Assembly (NCBI RefSeq): GCF_016741875.1
Contig: NZ_JAERRF010000004.1
Location: 372,001 to 436,000, forward strand
DNA from: Streptomyces coffeae
GTDB taxonomy: Bacteria > Actinomycetota > Actinomycetes > Streptomycetales > Streptomycetaceae
Direction of reading: 5' to 3'
Length of the DNA stretch: 64,000 nucleotides
The position numbers and the translations under genes were made by a program. The number at the start of each line of letters is the position of its first letter. Within the stretch, counting starts at the first letter, position 1. Shown one piece after another: positions 17,956-26,391 of the stretch. Below the pieces are notes generated by a model. That model made no database searches. It saw only the letters and a program-made list of their open reading frames with translations, and had not been told where the DNA came from.

Positions 17956-19031
17956 GAGGTCCTCACGGTGGTCATCCGGGCCAGCCGGCGCAGCGCGGTG
18001 ACCGCGTCCGGGGTGAACGGGGCGGCGTCCAGCGCATGCAGGGCCCGCTGTCTGCGGTCCTCGATCATCCGCTCCACGGTCTCCCGGGCGCCGGTGGCCT
18101 CGAAGATCTCCCGGACGATGGCGGCCTGCTTCTCGTCCAGCAGCGGATCGCCGAGCAGTTCGCGCAGTTGGGCGTCCTGGACGGGGTCGGAGGCGCGCAG
18201 GGCCAGAGCGGTGAGGGTGGTGTTCTTCCCCGCGCGCAGATCGTCCAGCGGGGACTTGCCGGTCGACTCCGGGGTGCCGAAGACCCCTATCAGGTCGTCC
18301 CGGAGCTGGAACGCCTCGCCGAGCGGCAGGGCGTAGCGGGTGAGGGCGTCCATGGCCTCGGGCCCGGCGCCCGCCACGGCGGCGCCGATGTGCAGCGGGC
18401 GCTCCACGGTGTAGCCGGCGGTCTTGTAGCGGTTGACGGTGAGGGTGGACTCGACGTCGTCGGTGAGCGTGCCGGTGGCGCACAGGTCGAGGAACTGACC
18501 GAACATCACCTCGGTGCGCATGGTGGTGAGCGGCGTCAGCACCGCGGCCAGCTGCACCGGGGTGAGCCCCGCGGTGTGCAGGATCTCGTCCGACCACAGC
18601 AGCGCGAGATCGCCGAGCAGCACCGCGCCGCTGACGCCGGAGCGCTCGATCCGCTCCGGGCCCGGATGGGTGGCGCCCAGCCCGGCCAGCGTGCGGTGCA
18701 TCGTCGGACGGCCGCGGCGGACCGGGCTGTCGTCCATGACGTCGTCGTGGAGGAGCGCGAAGGCGTGGAACATCTCCAGAGCGGCCGCCACGCGTAACAC
18801 CGGGCCCGGGTCACCGCCGCCGCCGACGGCCCGCCAGCCGGTGACGCACAGTAGCGGCCGAATCCGTTTTCCGCCCGACAGGAAATCCCCCAGCAGCCCG
18901 GCGAGCGAGGGTAGTCGGGGAGGTGCGGGGCTACGGGACTTGGTGGCCAGAAACTCGTCGAGAACGCGCTCCACCGCACCGCGGATGGTGTCGGTATCCA
19001 AGAAGTCGGGGGTGAGCGTGGGTGTGGTCAT
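17952..19031 (-). CDS. cotB1: Geranylgeranyl diphosphate synthase (CotB1-like)
   Basis: A 359-residue trans-isoprenyl diphosphate synthase. It has GGKRIRP (53-59), the first Asp-rich motif HDDVMDDSPVRRGRPT with DDxxD at 96-100, and the second region QLRDDLIGVFG, in which the last Asp is Gly as in many actinobacterial enzymes. Its position at the head of the cyclase-P450 operon marks it as the GGPP supplier for the cyclase. The ATG has a strong GGAGGAG site. Codon 79 (Leu79, bases 18795-18797) is TTA, the rare codon read by the bldA tRNA. Translation of the operon's first gene should therefore depend on developmental bldA expression. Confidence 0.92.
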   Translation of the reverse strand: MTTPTLTPDFLDTDTIRGAVERVLDEFLATKSRSPAPPRLPSLAGLLGDFLSGGKRIRPLLCVTGWRAVGGGGDPGPVLRVAAALEMFHAFALLHDDVMDDSPVRRGRPTMHRTLAGLGATHPGPERIERSGVSGAVLLGDLALLWSDEILHTAGLTPVQLAAVLTPLTTMRTEVMFGQFLDLCATGTLTDDVESTLTVNRYKTAGYTVERPLHIGAAVAGAGPEAMDALTRYALPLGEAFQLRDDLIGVFGTPESTGKSPLDDLRAGKNTTLTALALRASDPVQDAQLRELLGDPLLDEKQAAIVREIFEATGARETVERMIEDRRQRALHALDAAPFTPDAVTALRRLARMTTVRTS

Positions 19032-19567
19032 GAGGCTCCTCCACGCCTGAATATGAAATCGGTTGAGTGAGAGAGGGAAAACACACATGCGGAAGCCGCG
19101 GAATCGTGCTGAATGGCGGATCGCCGGACGGTCGGCTTCGGGCCCTGTTACGGGATGCGTTCCACAGGGCGGACGACCATCGGCCGAGATACCGCGCGCT
19201 GTTCGTGGCCGCAGGTCAGACGCATGACTAAACAGATCGGCCGCCGTGGTCGAAACATTTCCGCGCATGGTGAGAGGGCCCACTGATATGCGCCCATGAA
19301 TTCCCCTTGAGTGCCGCCAACCTGTCCCCCGCGGACGTGCGCATTCTAGTCACATCTTCGACAGAACCGGAAGAGTGTTCCCCTTGACGAACCGTCGGCG
19401 GTAGAACGGGGAGACGCCCCCGGATGTGCGGGCGTGAAGAAAAGGAGCCGGCGCACTAATACGCTGCTTTTTGTTGAAGGAGGCATGGGGTATCCGCTGG
19501 TGCGCCGGGCGGCGCCCCCGGGGCCCGCGTACCCACCCGGAGGCCACCGCCCCGATATCTCGCGGTA
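19032..19567. promoter_or_regulatory. 536-bp upstream region of the diterpene operon
   Basis: No convincing gene is seen; the region is less GC-rich than its surroundings. On the minus strand a TAGAAT hexamer (complement at 19343-19348) resembles a -10 element, about 310 bp before the GGPP synthase, but no good -35 stands at the right distance. TATTCA-like AT-rich sequence at about 19040-19060 is a nearer alternative. The true start site cannot be read from sequence. Confidence 0.35.
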
Positions 19568-19984
19568 TCAGACCTTGCGGTAGTCGTACGCCTCCGAGGC
19601 CGCCTGGGCGACCGCGTCCACATCCGCCCCGGTGGACGCGGTGACCACCGCCGCGACCGCCCCCTCCACCAGGGGCGCGTCCACCAGCCGCGCGCCCTCG
19701 GGCAGTTCGTCGCCTTCGGCCAGCAGCGATTTCACGGCCAGCACCGCGCTGCCGAGGTCGACCAGCACCGCCACACCCGCGCCCTGGTCCACCGCGTGGG
19801 CCGCCTCGGTGATCAGCTCCGGGCTGGTGCCCAGTCCGCCGTCCGGGTTGCCTCCGGCGGCGCGCACCGGGGCGTCGGTGCCGCCGGCCAGCCCGGCCGC
19901 CATCTCCGCTATGGACTCCGCGACCGCGGCGCTGTGCGAGACCAGCACGATGCCGACTCGCTTCTCCTGGGATTCCCCGCTCAT
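19568..19984 (-). CDS. dhaM: Dihydroxyacetone kinase phosphotransfer subunit DhaM
   Basis: The 138-residue EIIA-Man-like domain has the phospho-accepting His in IVLVSHSAAVAESIAEM (about residue 17). It ends with a VTASTGADVDAVAQAASEA helix. DhaM takes phosphate from HPr of the PTS and rephosphorylates ADP held on DhaL. This is the single-domain form; some species fuse HPr and an EI fragment. The start overlaps the dhaL stop by four bases, so the genes are coupled. Confidence 0.93.
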   Translation of the reverse strand: MSGESQEKRVGIVLVSHSAAVAESIAEMAAGLAGGTDAPVRAAGGNPDGGLGTSPELITEAAHAVDQGAGVAVLVDLGSAVLAVKSLLAEGDELPEGARLVDAPLVEGAVAAVVTASTGADVDAVAQAASEAYDYRKV

Positions 19985-20613
19985 CGGGCGGCCTCCGTGA
20001 GAGCCGCGACGATCAGCGCCGACGAGGCGGCACCCGGGTCCTGGTGGCCGATGCTGCGCTCGCCCAGATAGCTGGCCCTGCCCTTGCGGGCGAGCATCGG
20101 TGTGGTGGCCAGGGCGCCCTTCTCGGCGGCCTCGGCCGCCGCCGCGAACGACCCCCCGCCGGCCAGCGCCTCGACGGCGGGAAAGAGCGCGTCCAGCATC
20201 GTCTTGTCGCCGGGCGCGGCACCGCCGAGCTGCGCCACCGCGTCCACCCCGGCCCGCAGCGCGTCCGTCAGCTGCTGGGGGGTGATCTCCTCGGCGTCGC
20301 CCAGGGCTTTGCCCGCACGGCGAAGCAGCGTGCCGTACAGCGGCCCCGAGGCGCCGCCGACCTTGGAGATCAGCTGGCGTCCGGCCAGGATGAGGGCGGC
20401 CCCGGGGGAGCCCGGCCGCTCCTTGTCCAGCGCCTCCGCCACGGCGGCAAAGCCGCGCTGCATATTGGTGCCGTGGTCGGCGTCGCCGATCGCGGAGTCC
20501 AACTCGGTGAGCCGGGCCGCGTCACGGGTCACGGACGCCGCCGCGGCGGTGAGCCAGCGGTGGAAGAAAGGGGTGTCGAGCACGTGTTCGACGGCGGGTT
20601 CACTGCTGGACAC
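19981..20613 (-). CDS. dhaL: Dihydroxyacetone kinase ADP-binding subunit DhaL
   Basis: The 210-residue helical barrel protein has the ADP-Mg binding motif SAIGDADHGTNMQRGF (about residues 39-54), KVGGASGPLYGTLL and a DPGAAS C-terminal loop. DhaL carries a tightly bound ADP that DhaM turns into ATP for phosphorylation of dihydroxyacetone on DhaK. It is the middle gene of the operon, 60 bp after dhaK. Confidence 0.93.
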   Translation of the reverse strand: MSSSEPAVEHVLDTPFFHRWLTAAAASVTRDAARLTELDSAIGDADHGTNMQRGFAAVAEALDKERPGSPGAALILAGRQLISKVGGASGPLYGTLLRRAGKALGDAEEITPQQLTDALRAGVDAVAQLGGAAPGDKTMLDALFPAVEALAGGGSFAAAAEAAEKGALATTPMLARKGRASYLGERSIGHQDPGAASSALIVAALTEAAR

Positions 20614-20673
20614 AGACGCCTCCTCGGTCGATAGCGAACGGCGACAGCGTACGTACGGGGGTCGGTCGGCCCG

Positions 20674-21666
20674 TCAGCAGCCCCACCGCAGCCCGGCGGT
20701 CCGTACGGGCGCGTCCCACAGCCGCAGCAGTTCCTCGTCGACCTGGCAGAGCGTGACCGAGGCGCCCGCCATGTCGAGTGATGTGACGTAGTTGCCGACG
20801 AGCGTACGTGCCACCGCGATCCGGCGCTCGCCGAGCACCCGGTGCACCTCGGCGGCGAAGCCGTACAGCTCCAGCTGGGGGGTCGCCCCCATGCCGTTGA
20901 CCAGTACCAGCACCGGGTTGTCCGGGGGCAGGTCCTCCAGTACCACGTGCACCGCGTAGTCGGCGATCTCGCGGGAGGTCATCATGGCCCTGCGCTCACG
21001 GCCCGGCTCACCGTGGATACCCACGCCCAACTCCAGCTCACCGGGCGGGAGATCGAAGGTGGGACCGCCCTTGGCGGGGGTGGAGCAGGCACTCAGCGCC
21101 ACCCCGAAGCTGCGGGACAGCTCGTTGACCCGGCGGGCGATGGCCTCCACCCGCTCCAGCGGCATGCCCTCCTCGGCGGCGGCGCCCGCGATCTTCTCCA
21201 CGAACAGGGTGGCGCCGGTGCCGCGGCGGCCCGCGGTGTACAGGCTGTCGGTCACCGCCGCGTCATCGTTGACCAGGACCTTGGCCACCTGGATGCCCTC
21301 GTCCTCGGCGAGCTCGGCCGCCATGTCGAAGTTGAGGACGTCGCCGGTGTAGTTCTTCACGACGAACAACACGCCCTTGCCGCTGTCCACGGCGGCCGCG
21401 GCGCGCACCATCTGATCGGGCACGGGGGAGGTGAAAACCTCGCCGGGGCAGGCCGCGTCGAGCATGCCGCGCCCCACAAATCCGCCGTGCAGCGGCTCGT
21501 GTCCCGATCCGCCCCCGGAGACCAGGGCCACCTTGTCGGCGACCGGCGCGTCCCGCCGGACGATCACGCGGTTCTCGACGTCCACCGTCAGCTCGGGATG
21601 GCAGGCGGCCATGCCGCGCAGTGCGTCGGAAACCACCGATTCGGCGACGTTGATGAGCATCTTCAT
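20674..21666 (-). CDS. dhaK: Dihydroxyacetone kinase substrate-binding subunit DhaK
   Basis: The 330-residue product has SGGGSGHEPLHGGFVGRGML (about 50-69) and GEVFTSPVPDQM. The substrate-anchoring His lies in VGIHGEPG (about residue 217), which forms the hemiaminal with dihydroxyacetone. Together with DhaL and DhaM it makes dihydroxyacetone phosphate using PEP through the PTS. No DhaR-type activator or glycerol dehydrogenase gene is adjacent. The 5' end is divergent from the GT-C-like gene, with a palindrome between them. Confidence 0.94.
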   Translation of the reverse strand: MKMLINVAESVVSDALRGMAACHPELTVDVENRVIVRRDAPVADKVALVSGGGSGHEPLHGGFVGRGMLDAACPGEVFTSPVPDQMVRAAAAVDSGKGVLFVVKNYTGDVLNFDMAAELAEDEGIQVAKVLVNDDAAVTDSLYTAGRRGTGATLFVEKIAGAAAEEGMPLERVEAIARRVNELSRSFGVALSACSTPAKGGPTFDLPPGELELGVGIHGEPGRERRAMMTSREIADYAVHVVLEDLPPDNPVLVLVNGMGATPQLELYGFAAEVHRVLGERRIAVARTLVGNYVTSLDMAGASVTLCQVDEELLRLWDAPVRTAGLRWGC

Positions 21667-21761
21667 GGGTGTGTCCGTCCTCCGCCGGGTGGGGGCTGTT
21701 CACCGCTCAAACAGCCTACGGATCCGGCGCTGACATGGCACCCCTTGGACATGGAGCCGAA

Positions 21762-21776
21762 CGGCCTAATAGGCCG
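21762..21776. promoter_or_regulatory. Palindrome between dhaK and the divergent membrane-protein gene
   Basis: CGGCCTA-A-TAGGCCG is a perfect palindrome with 7-bp arms, 95 bp upstream of dhaK and 33 bp upstream of the divergent gene. It is a candidate operator; the regulator is unknown. Confidence 0.4.
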
Positions 21777-21808
21777 GAAATGGTACATAGACATCATATG
21801 GTGCGCGC

Positions 21809-24046
21809 ATGGAGAATACTGCCGCACCGGCGGCCAATGCCGCGCGCCCACGCCCGCATACGCCTGAGCCGCCGCGGTACCGGCGCCCTGTGCCCTGGCT
21901 CGGCCTCGTGGCCCTCGGCTATGCCGTGGCCCAGCTCGCCGTGGTCATCCCGCACACCGGCCATGCGCTGGGCTGGGACGAGTCCGTCTACGTCTCCCAG
22001 GTGGACCCGCGCAATCCGCCCGCCTTCTTCAGTGCCCCCCGCTCGCGCGGCATCAGCCTGCTCGTCTCCCCCATCGTGGCCGCGACCTCCTCCATTCCGG
22101 TGCTCCGGGCACTCCTGACGGTGCTTTCCGCGCTCGCGCTCTACGCCTCCTTCCGGGTCTGGACCCGGCTGCTGCCCCGGACCACGGTCGCGCTGGCCGC
22201 CCTGCTCTTCTCCGGACTGTGGATCACGATGATCAGCGGGCCGGCGGTGATGCCGAACCTGTGGGTGGCGCTGGGCGCCGTGGCCGCCGTCGGGTGGTTC
22301 CTGCGTGTCCCCGCCGACCGCAACGCCCGCTGGTGGCTGGCCGCCGTCCTCGCGGGCGCCACCCTCGTCCGCACCCCCGACGGCGGCTGGCTCGGACTGC
22401 CCCTGCTCGTCTGGGCCATCGCCGTACGCGCCTGGCGGCCCGCCCTGCCGGCCGTGGCCGGCGGACTGCTGCTCGGCGCCGCCCAGTGGATCGGCGAGGC
22501 GTACGAGCGCTTCGGGGGCATCGCCCAGCGGCTGGCGGAATCCAGCGATGTCGAGGGCGGGATGGGCCTCCACTTCGCCGTCGGCGCCGCGCTGCGCAGC
22601 CTGAACGGGCCCCAGCTGTGCCGCCCCTGCGAAATGCCACTGCGCCACCCGGAGCTGACCGTGTGGTGGCTCGCGCTGCCGCTGCTCACCACCGCCGCCG
22701 TGATCGCCGCGCTACGGGAGCATCAGCGGCAGCGCACCCGCGTCCGCGTCGGGCTGGGGCGGCCCGATCCCCGCCGCGTCCCGGGGCTGCCGACGACGCT
22801 GCTGCCCGTGATCTGCGCGGGCGCGCTCGCCGTGCCCTATCTGCTGCTCATCGACTACTCCGCCCCGCGCTTCCTGATGCCCTCCTATGCGCTGCTCGCG
22901 CTGCCCATCGCCGGGCTGGTGTTCCGCGTGGTGCGCATCGCGAAGTCGCCCCGGCACATGGCCATCGCGCTCGGGGTGGTCATCACCCTCCAACTGGTCA
23001 GCCAATGCCTCGTACTCAGCCATGCCGCAGGTCAGTCCGACACCGTCACCGGGCGCTACCGCACGGCGGCCGACGCACTGGCCCGGCTGGGGCTGCGGCC
23101 GCCCTGTCTGCTGATCGGCGACCGCGCCCTGCCCGTCGCGTACCACGCCGGCTGCTCCTCCGCGCAGACCCGCGGCAACAACAAGTCCACCAGCACCCCC
23201 GCGCTGCTGCGCCGGGCCGCCCATGAACCCACCGCGCTGCTCACCAAGCGCAAGGGCGGCCGCCCCCCGTCCTACGCCCGCGACTGGGTCGCCTTTCCGC
23301 TGCCCGGTACCGAGTGGAACGTCCGTGTGCCGGTCGAGCAGGCGCGGGAGATGAAGGCCCGGAAATTCGGACAGGAGACGTCGGGTAAGCCCGGCAGCAT
23401 GGGCACCATGACACCCGACCTCACCATCAGCTGGTCCGGATTCCGGTCGGCGGAGCCTGGATTCGCCGCCACCGTGCAGGACCGTTTCGGGCAGTACCGC
23501 CACCATGTGCTGGCCACCCTGCGCAAGGATGGCGCTCCGCGGCTGACCCCGCTCGAAGTGGCCTTCGGCGACGGCGAGATGTGGCTCGGCATGCTGCCGG
23601 AGTCGCGCAAGGCGCTGGATCTGCGCCGCGACCCGCGGTTCTCGCTCCAGGCCAACCCTGGTCCGGACGACGGAATGCTCGACGGCGACGCACGGATCAG
23701 CGGGCGGGCGGTCGAGGTGACCGACCCCGAGGTCATCGCCCGCTACGCCGAGGCGGTCCACCCCCCGGAGCCCTTCCACCTCTTCCGTGCCGAGGTGGCC
23801 GAGGTGGTGTACACCTCCGTGGACGACTCCGGACTGGTGCTGCGCACCTGGCGCCCGGGGCAGCCGGTGCGGATCGTACGGCCGGGCAATGACGCCGACC
23901 CGTCGCGGACCGAGACCCCGCCCGGCGAGGCTGCCGTGCCACCCGGCGATGCCGCCGAGTCGCCCCGCGATGCCGCCGAGCCGCCCGAGAGCGCTCCCGT
24001 GCCGTCCGAGAACGCTCCCGTGCCGCCCCGTGCGGACCAGGACTGA
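21809..24046 (+). CDS. GT-C-like polytopic membrane protein fused to a PPOX-type flavin domain
   Basis: The 745-residue frame is continuous. Residues about 28-430 hold some ten membrane helices with an early luminal GWDESVY (Asp57, Glu58), the acidic pair typical of GT-C glycosyltransferases. From about residue 531 the sequence is a soluble pyridoxamine-5'-phosphate-oxidase-like split barrel: ISWSGFRSAEPGFAATVQ, then HHVLATLRKDGAPRLTPLEV, then VEVTDPEVIARYAEAVH. It ends with a Pro/Ala/Glu repeat tail. The second part has internal ATGs at 23399 and 23408 but only a poor ribosome site. It is either a natural fusion or two genes joined by loss of a stop codon. Confidence 0.75.
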   Translation: MENTAAPAANAARPRPHTPEPPRYRRPVPWLGLVALGYAVAQLAVVIPHTGHALGWDESVYVSQVDPRNPPAFFSAPRSRGISLLVSPIVAATSSIPVLRALLTVLSALALYASFRVWTRLLPRTTVALAALLFSGLWITMISGPAVMPNLWVALGAVAAVGWFLRVPADRNARWWLAAVLAGATLVRTPDGGWLGLPLLVWAIAVRAWRPALPAVAGGLLLGAAQWIGEAYERFGGIAQRLAESSDVEGGMGLHFAVGAALRSLNGPQLCRPCEMPLRHPELTVWWLALPLLTTAAVIAALREHQRQRTRVRVGLGRPDPRRVPGLPTTLLPVICAGALAVPYLLLIDYSAPRFLMPSYALLALPIAGLVFRVVRIAKSPRHMAIALGVVITLQLVSQCLVLSHAAGQSDTVTGRYRTAADALARLGLRPPCLLIGDRALPVAYHAGCSSAQTRGNNKSTSTPALLRRAAHEPTALLTKRKGGRPPSYARDWVAFPLPGTEWNVRVPVEQAREMKARKFGQETSGKPGSMGTMTPDLTISWSGFRSAEPGFAATVQDRFGQYRHHVLATLRKDGAPRLTPLEVAFGDGEMWLGMLPESRKALDLRRDPRFSLQANPGPDDGMLDGDARISGRAVEVTDPEVIARYAEAVHPPEPFHLFRAEVAEVVYTSVDDSGLVLRTWRPGQPVRIVRPGNDADPSRTETPPGEAAVPPGDAAESPRDAAEPPESAPVPSENAPVPPRADQD

Positions 24047-24158
24047 ACGTCGACCACCGGGGACCTCGCGGAGGAGGTGGGACAGAACCGGCGTCGCGAT
24101 GGCCGGCAGCGAACTGACGGACCGTCGGATCCTGTCGGTCCGGCCCCTTCCGTATTGG

Positions 24159-24172
24159 TGGAACACGTTCTA
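24159..24172. promoter_or_regulatory. KstR-like operator upstream of the acyl-CoA dehydrogenase
   Basis: TGGAACACGTTCTA matches the published mycobacterial KstR consensus TnnAACnnGTTnnA at every fixed position. It lies 68 bp before the GTG start. KstR is a TetR-family repressor of cholesterol-catabolism genes. No KstR gene is in the window. Confidence 0.6.
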
Positions 24173-24240
24173 CCGTGCCCCTCGATCCCAGGACACTCCC
24201 AGGCCGCCGTCGCGGCGCACGTGAGACTCGAGGAGGGGCC

Positions 24241-25419
24241 GTGGACCTCGAATTCACCCCTGAGCAGCGGCGGTTGCGCGCCGAACTGCGGACCTACTTC
24301 ACCGAGCTGGTCCCCGACAATGCCTACGCCCGCTACGCCGATCCCGCCGGGCAGAAGCGGTTCTACCGCGAGACCATCCGGCGCCTGGGCGACGACCGCT
24401 GGCTGGGCGTCGGCTGGCCCCAGGAGTACGGCGGACGCGGCCTCGGCCCGGTCGAACAGTTCATCTTCTTCGACGAGGCGGCCCAGGCGGGCGTACCGCT
24501 GCCGCTCATGGCGCTCAACACCGTCGGGCCCACGCTGATGCGCTACGGCACCGAGGAGCAGAAGGCGTATTTCCTGCCGAAGATCCTCTCCGGCGAGATC
24601 GACTTCGCGATCGGCTACAGCGAGCCCGACTCCGGGACCGACCTGGCCTCGCTGAAAACCCGCGCGGTGCGCGAGGGCGACACCTACGTCGTCAACGGGC
24701 AGAAGACCTGGACCACCAACGGCGACACCGCCGACTGGGTGTGGCTCGCGGTCCGCACCGACCCCGAGGCCAAACCCCACAAGGGCATCAGCATCCTGCT
24801 GGTGCCGACCGACGACCCCGGCTACTCCTGCACCCCCATCACCACCCTCGCCTCCCACGACACCGCCGCCAGCTACTACGAGAACATCCGGGTGCCGGTC
24901 GGCCGCCGGGTCGGAGAGGAGAACGAGGGCTGGCGGATGATCACCACCCAGCTCAACTATGAACGCGTCACCCTCGCCGCCCACGGCACCATGGCCATCC
25001 GCGCCCTGCGCGGCGTCCAGCAGTGGGCGGCCGACACCAAGCTCGCCGACGGCCGCCGGGTGATCGACCTCGGCTGGGTCCGCGCCCGGCTGGCCCGTAC
25101 CCACACCCGGCTGGACGCCATGAAGCTGCTCAACTGGCAGATGGTGGACGCCCTCCAGCGCGAGACCCTGACCCCGCAGGACGCCTCCGCCGTCAAGGTC
25201 TACGGCTCCGAGGCGCGCCGCGACGCCTACGCCTGGCTGATGGAGATCGTCGGCTCGGCGGGGCCACTCAAGGAGGGCTCGGCGGGCGCCGTGCTCCACG
25301 GCGAACTGGAACGCGGCTACCGCAGCAGCGTCGTCTTCACCTTCGGAGGCGGCAACAACGAGGTCCAGCGGGAGATCATCTCCTGGATCGGACTGGGGAT
25401 GCCGAGGGTGCGGCGCTGA
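24241..25419 (+). CDS. Acyl-CoA dehydrogenase, FadE26 (ChsE4)-like
   Basis: The 392-residue product has GWPQEYGGRGLGPVEQ, IGYSEPDSGTDLASL for flavin and substrate binding, GEENEGWRMITTQLNYERV, and the C-terminal TFGGGNNEVQREIISWIGLG. The opening FTPEQRRLRAELRTYF and overall pattern recall mycobacterial FadE26, which pairs with FadE27 to dehydrogenate CoA thioesters of the sterol side chain. No second acyl-CoA dehydrogenase gene is adjacent, so the partner must be elsewhere or the enzyme is a homomer. GTG start with GAGGAGGGG. The KstR-like site upstream supports a steroid-type role, which remains inference. Confidence 0.88.
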   Translation: MDLEFTPEQRRLRAELRTYFTELVPDNAYARYADPAGQKRFYRETIRRLGDDRWLGVGWPQEYGGRGLGPVEQFIFFDEAAQAGVPLPLMALNTVGPTLMRYGTEEQKAYFLPKILSGEIDFAIGYSEPDSGTDLASLKTRAVREGDTYVVNGQKTWTTNGDTADWVWLAVRTDPEAKPHKGISILLVPTDDPGYSCTPITTLASHDTAASYYENIRVPVGRRVGEENEGWRMITTQLNYERVTLAAHGTMAIRALRGVQQWAADTKLADGRRVIDLGWVRARLARTHTRLDAMKLLNWQMVDALQRETLTPQDASAVKVYGSEARRDAYAWLMEIVGSAGPLKEGSAGAVLHGELERGYRSSVVFTFGGGNNEVQREIISWIGLGMPRVRR

Positions 25420-25444
25420 GCCGATGTGACCACAGGTCTGAGAA

Positions 25445-26296
25445 CTACTGGAGACGTGTCGCGGTGCGGACAAGGTCGGCGACGGCTCTGGACCGACTGT
25501 GCGGTGGCCAGGCGATCACGGTGGTGACTTTCGGCGCGTCCAGCACGGGCACGGCGGCGAGGTCACCGGGCAGTTGGGCTCGGCACGACTCCGGTGAGAC
25601 CGCGCAAGCCCGGCCGAGCGCGACGAGCTGCAACAACTGCGCGAAGTCACGGACCCGCGGGCCGGGGCCGGGCAGGTAGGCGCCGTCCGGGCCAGGCCAA
25701 CGTGGCAGCGGAAGGCCCGGCAGCCCGGTGATGTCGGCCATGTGCACATGGGCCCGGACAGTGAGCGGATGCCCGGCCGGCAGGACCACGACCTGGCCCT
25801 CCGTGCTGAGCTCTTCGGTGTCGAACCCGGCCGTCGAGTCGAACGGCCGGTGCAGTAGCGCCACATCGGCCCGGCCCTCACGCAGAAGTCGTTCCTGCTC
25901 GGCCGGGCCGCACAGGATGACGTCGACGGCGACCGCGCCGGGTTCGGCGGCGTACGCGTCGAGCAGTTCCGCCAGCAGTTCGCGGGACGCGCTGGCTTTC
26001 GTCACCAGGACCAGGCCGGGACGCCCGGTCGCGGAAAGGGCGGCGTGGCGGGTCCGGCGCTCAGCGGCGTCGACCGTGCCGAGGGCCGCCCGGCCCTCGG
26101 TCATCAGCACCGAACCGGCCTCGGTCAGCGTGACGGTGCGGCTGGTCCGATCCAGCAGCGTTACCCCGAGCCGGCGTTCGAGCTGCTGGATCGCCCGTGA
26201 CAGGGGCGGCTGCGCGATCCCGAGCCGCTGCGCGGCGCGCCCGAAGTGCAGCTCTTCAGCGACAGCGATGAAATATCGCAGTTCCCGGGTCTCCAC
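25445..26296 (-). CDS. LysR-family transcriptional regulator
   Basis: The 283-residue product has an N-terminal winged HTH (ELRYFIAVAEELHFGRAAQ, RLGIAQPPLSRAIQQLERRLG) and a co-inducer-binding domain from about residue 90. The gene is divergent from the SDR gene. A TACC-N5-GGTA box lies 23 bp upstream of its start, so it probably controls the SDR gene and itself. Confidence 0.93.
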   Translation of the reverse strand: METRELRYFIAVAEELHFGRAAQRLGIAQPPLSRAIQQLERRLGVTLLDRTSRTVTLTEAGSVLMTEGRAALGTVDAAERRTRHAALSATGRPGLVLVTKASASRELLAELLDAYAAEPGAVAVDVILCGPAEQERLLREGRADVALLHRPFDSTAGFDTEELSTEGQVVVLPAGHPLTVRAHVHMADITGLPGLPLPRWPGPDGAYLPGPGPRVRDFAQLLQLVALGRACAVSPESCRAQLPGDLAAVPVLDAPKVTTVIAWPPHSRSRAVADLVRTATRLQ

Positions 26297-26318
26297 CCGG
26301 CCACGCTACCCCGGATCA

Positions 26319-26333
26319 ATACCTGGACGGTAT
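26319..26333. promoter_or_regulatory. LysR-type box (T-N11-A palindrome)
   Basis: ATACC-TGGAC-GGTAT is a perfect inverted repeat and fits the T-N11-A rule for LysR operators. It is in the short gap between the divergent LysR and SDR genes. Confidence 0.6.
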
Positions 26334-26391
26334 CGTTGCCCACCCGATCGGTCTTGGCCCCCCGCCGGAGTCCGAGGGCAGCATGGTCCCC

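Noticed and set aside
19350..19547. 65-codon minus-strand frame in the gap before the diterpene operon
   Set aside because: No ribosome site, no recognisable features, and it lies in the probable promoter region.
19485..19583. 32-codon plus-strand ORF after AAGGAGG
   Set aside because: The GGAGG is only one base from the ATG, too close to function, and the ORF runs into the dhaM 3' end antisense.
24114..24128. CTGACG-GAC-CGTCGG near the FadE26-like gene
   Set aside because: One mismatch in the second arm and no downstream AACTCTT; not enough to count as a third copy.
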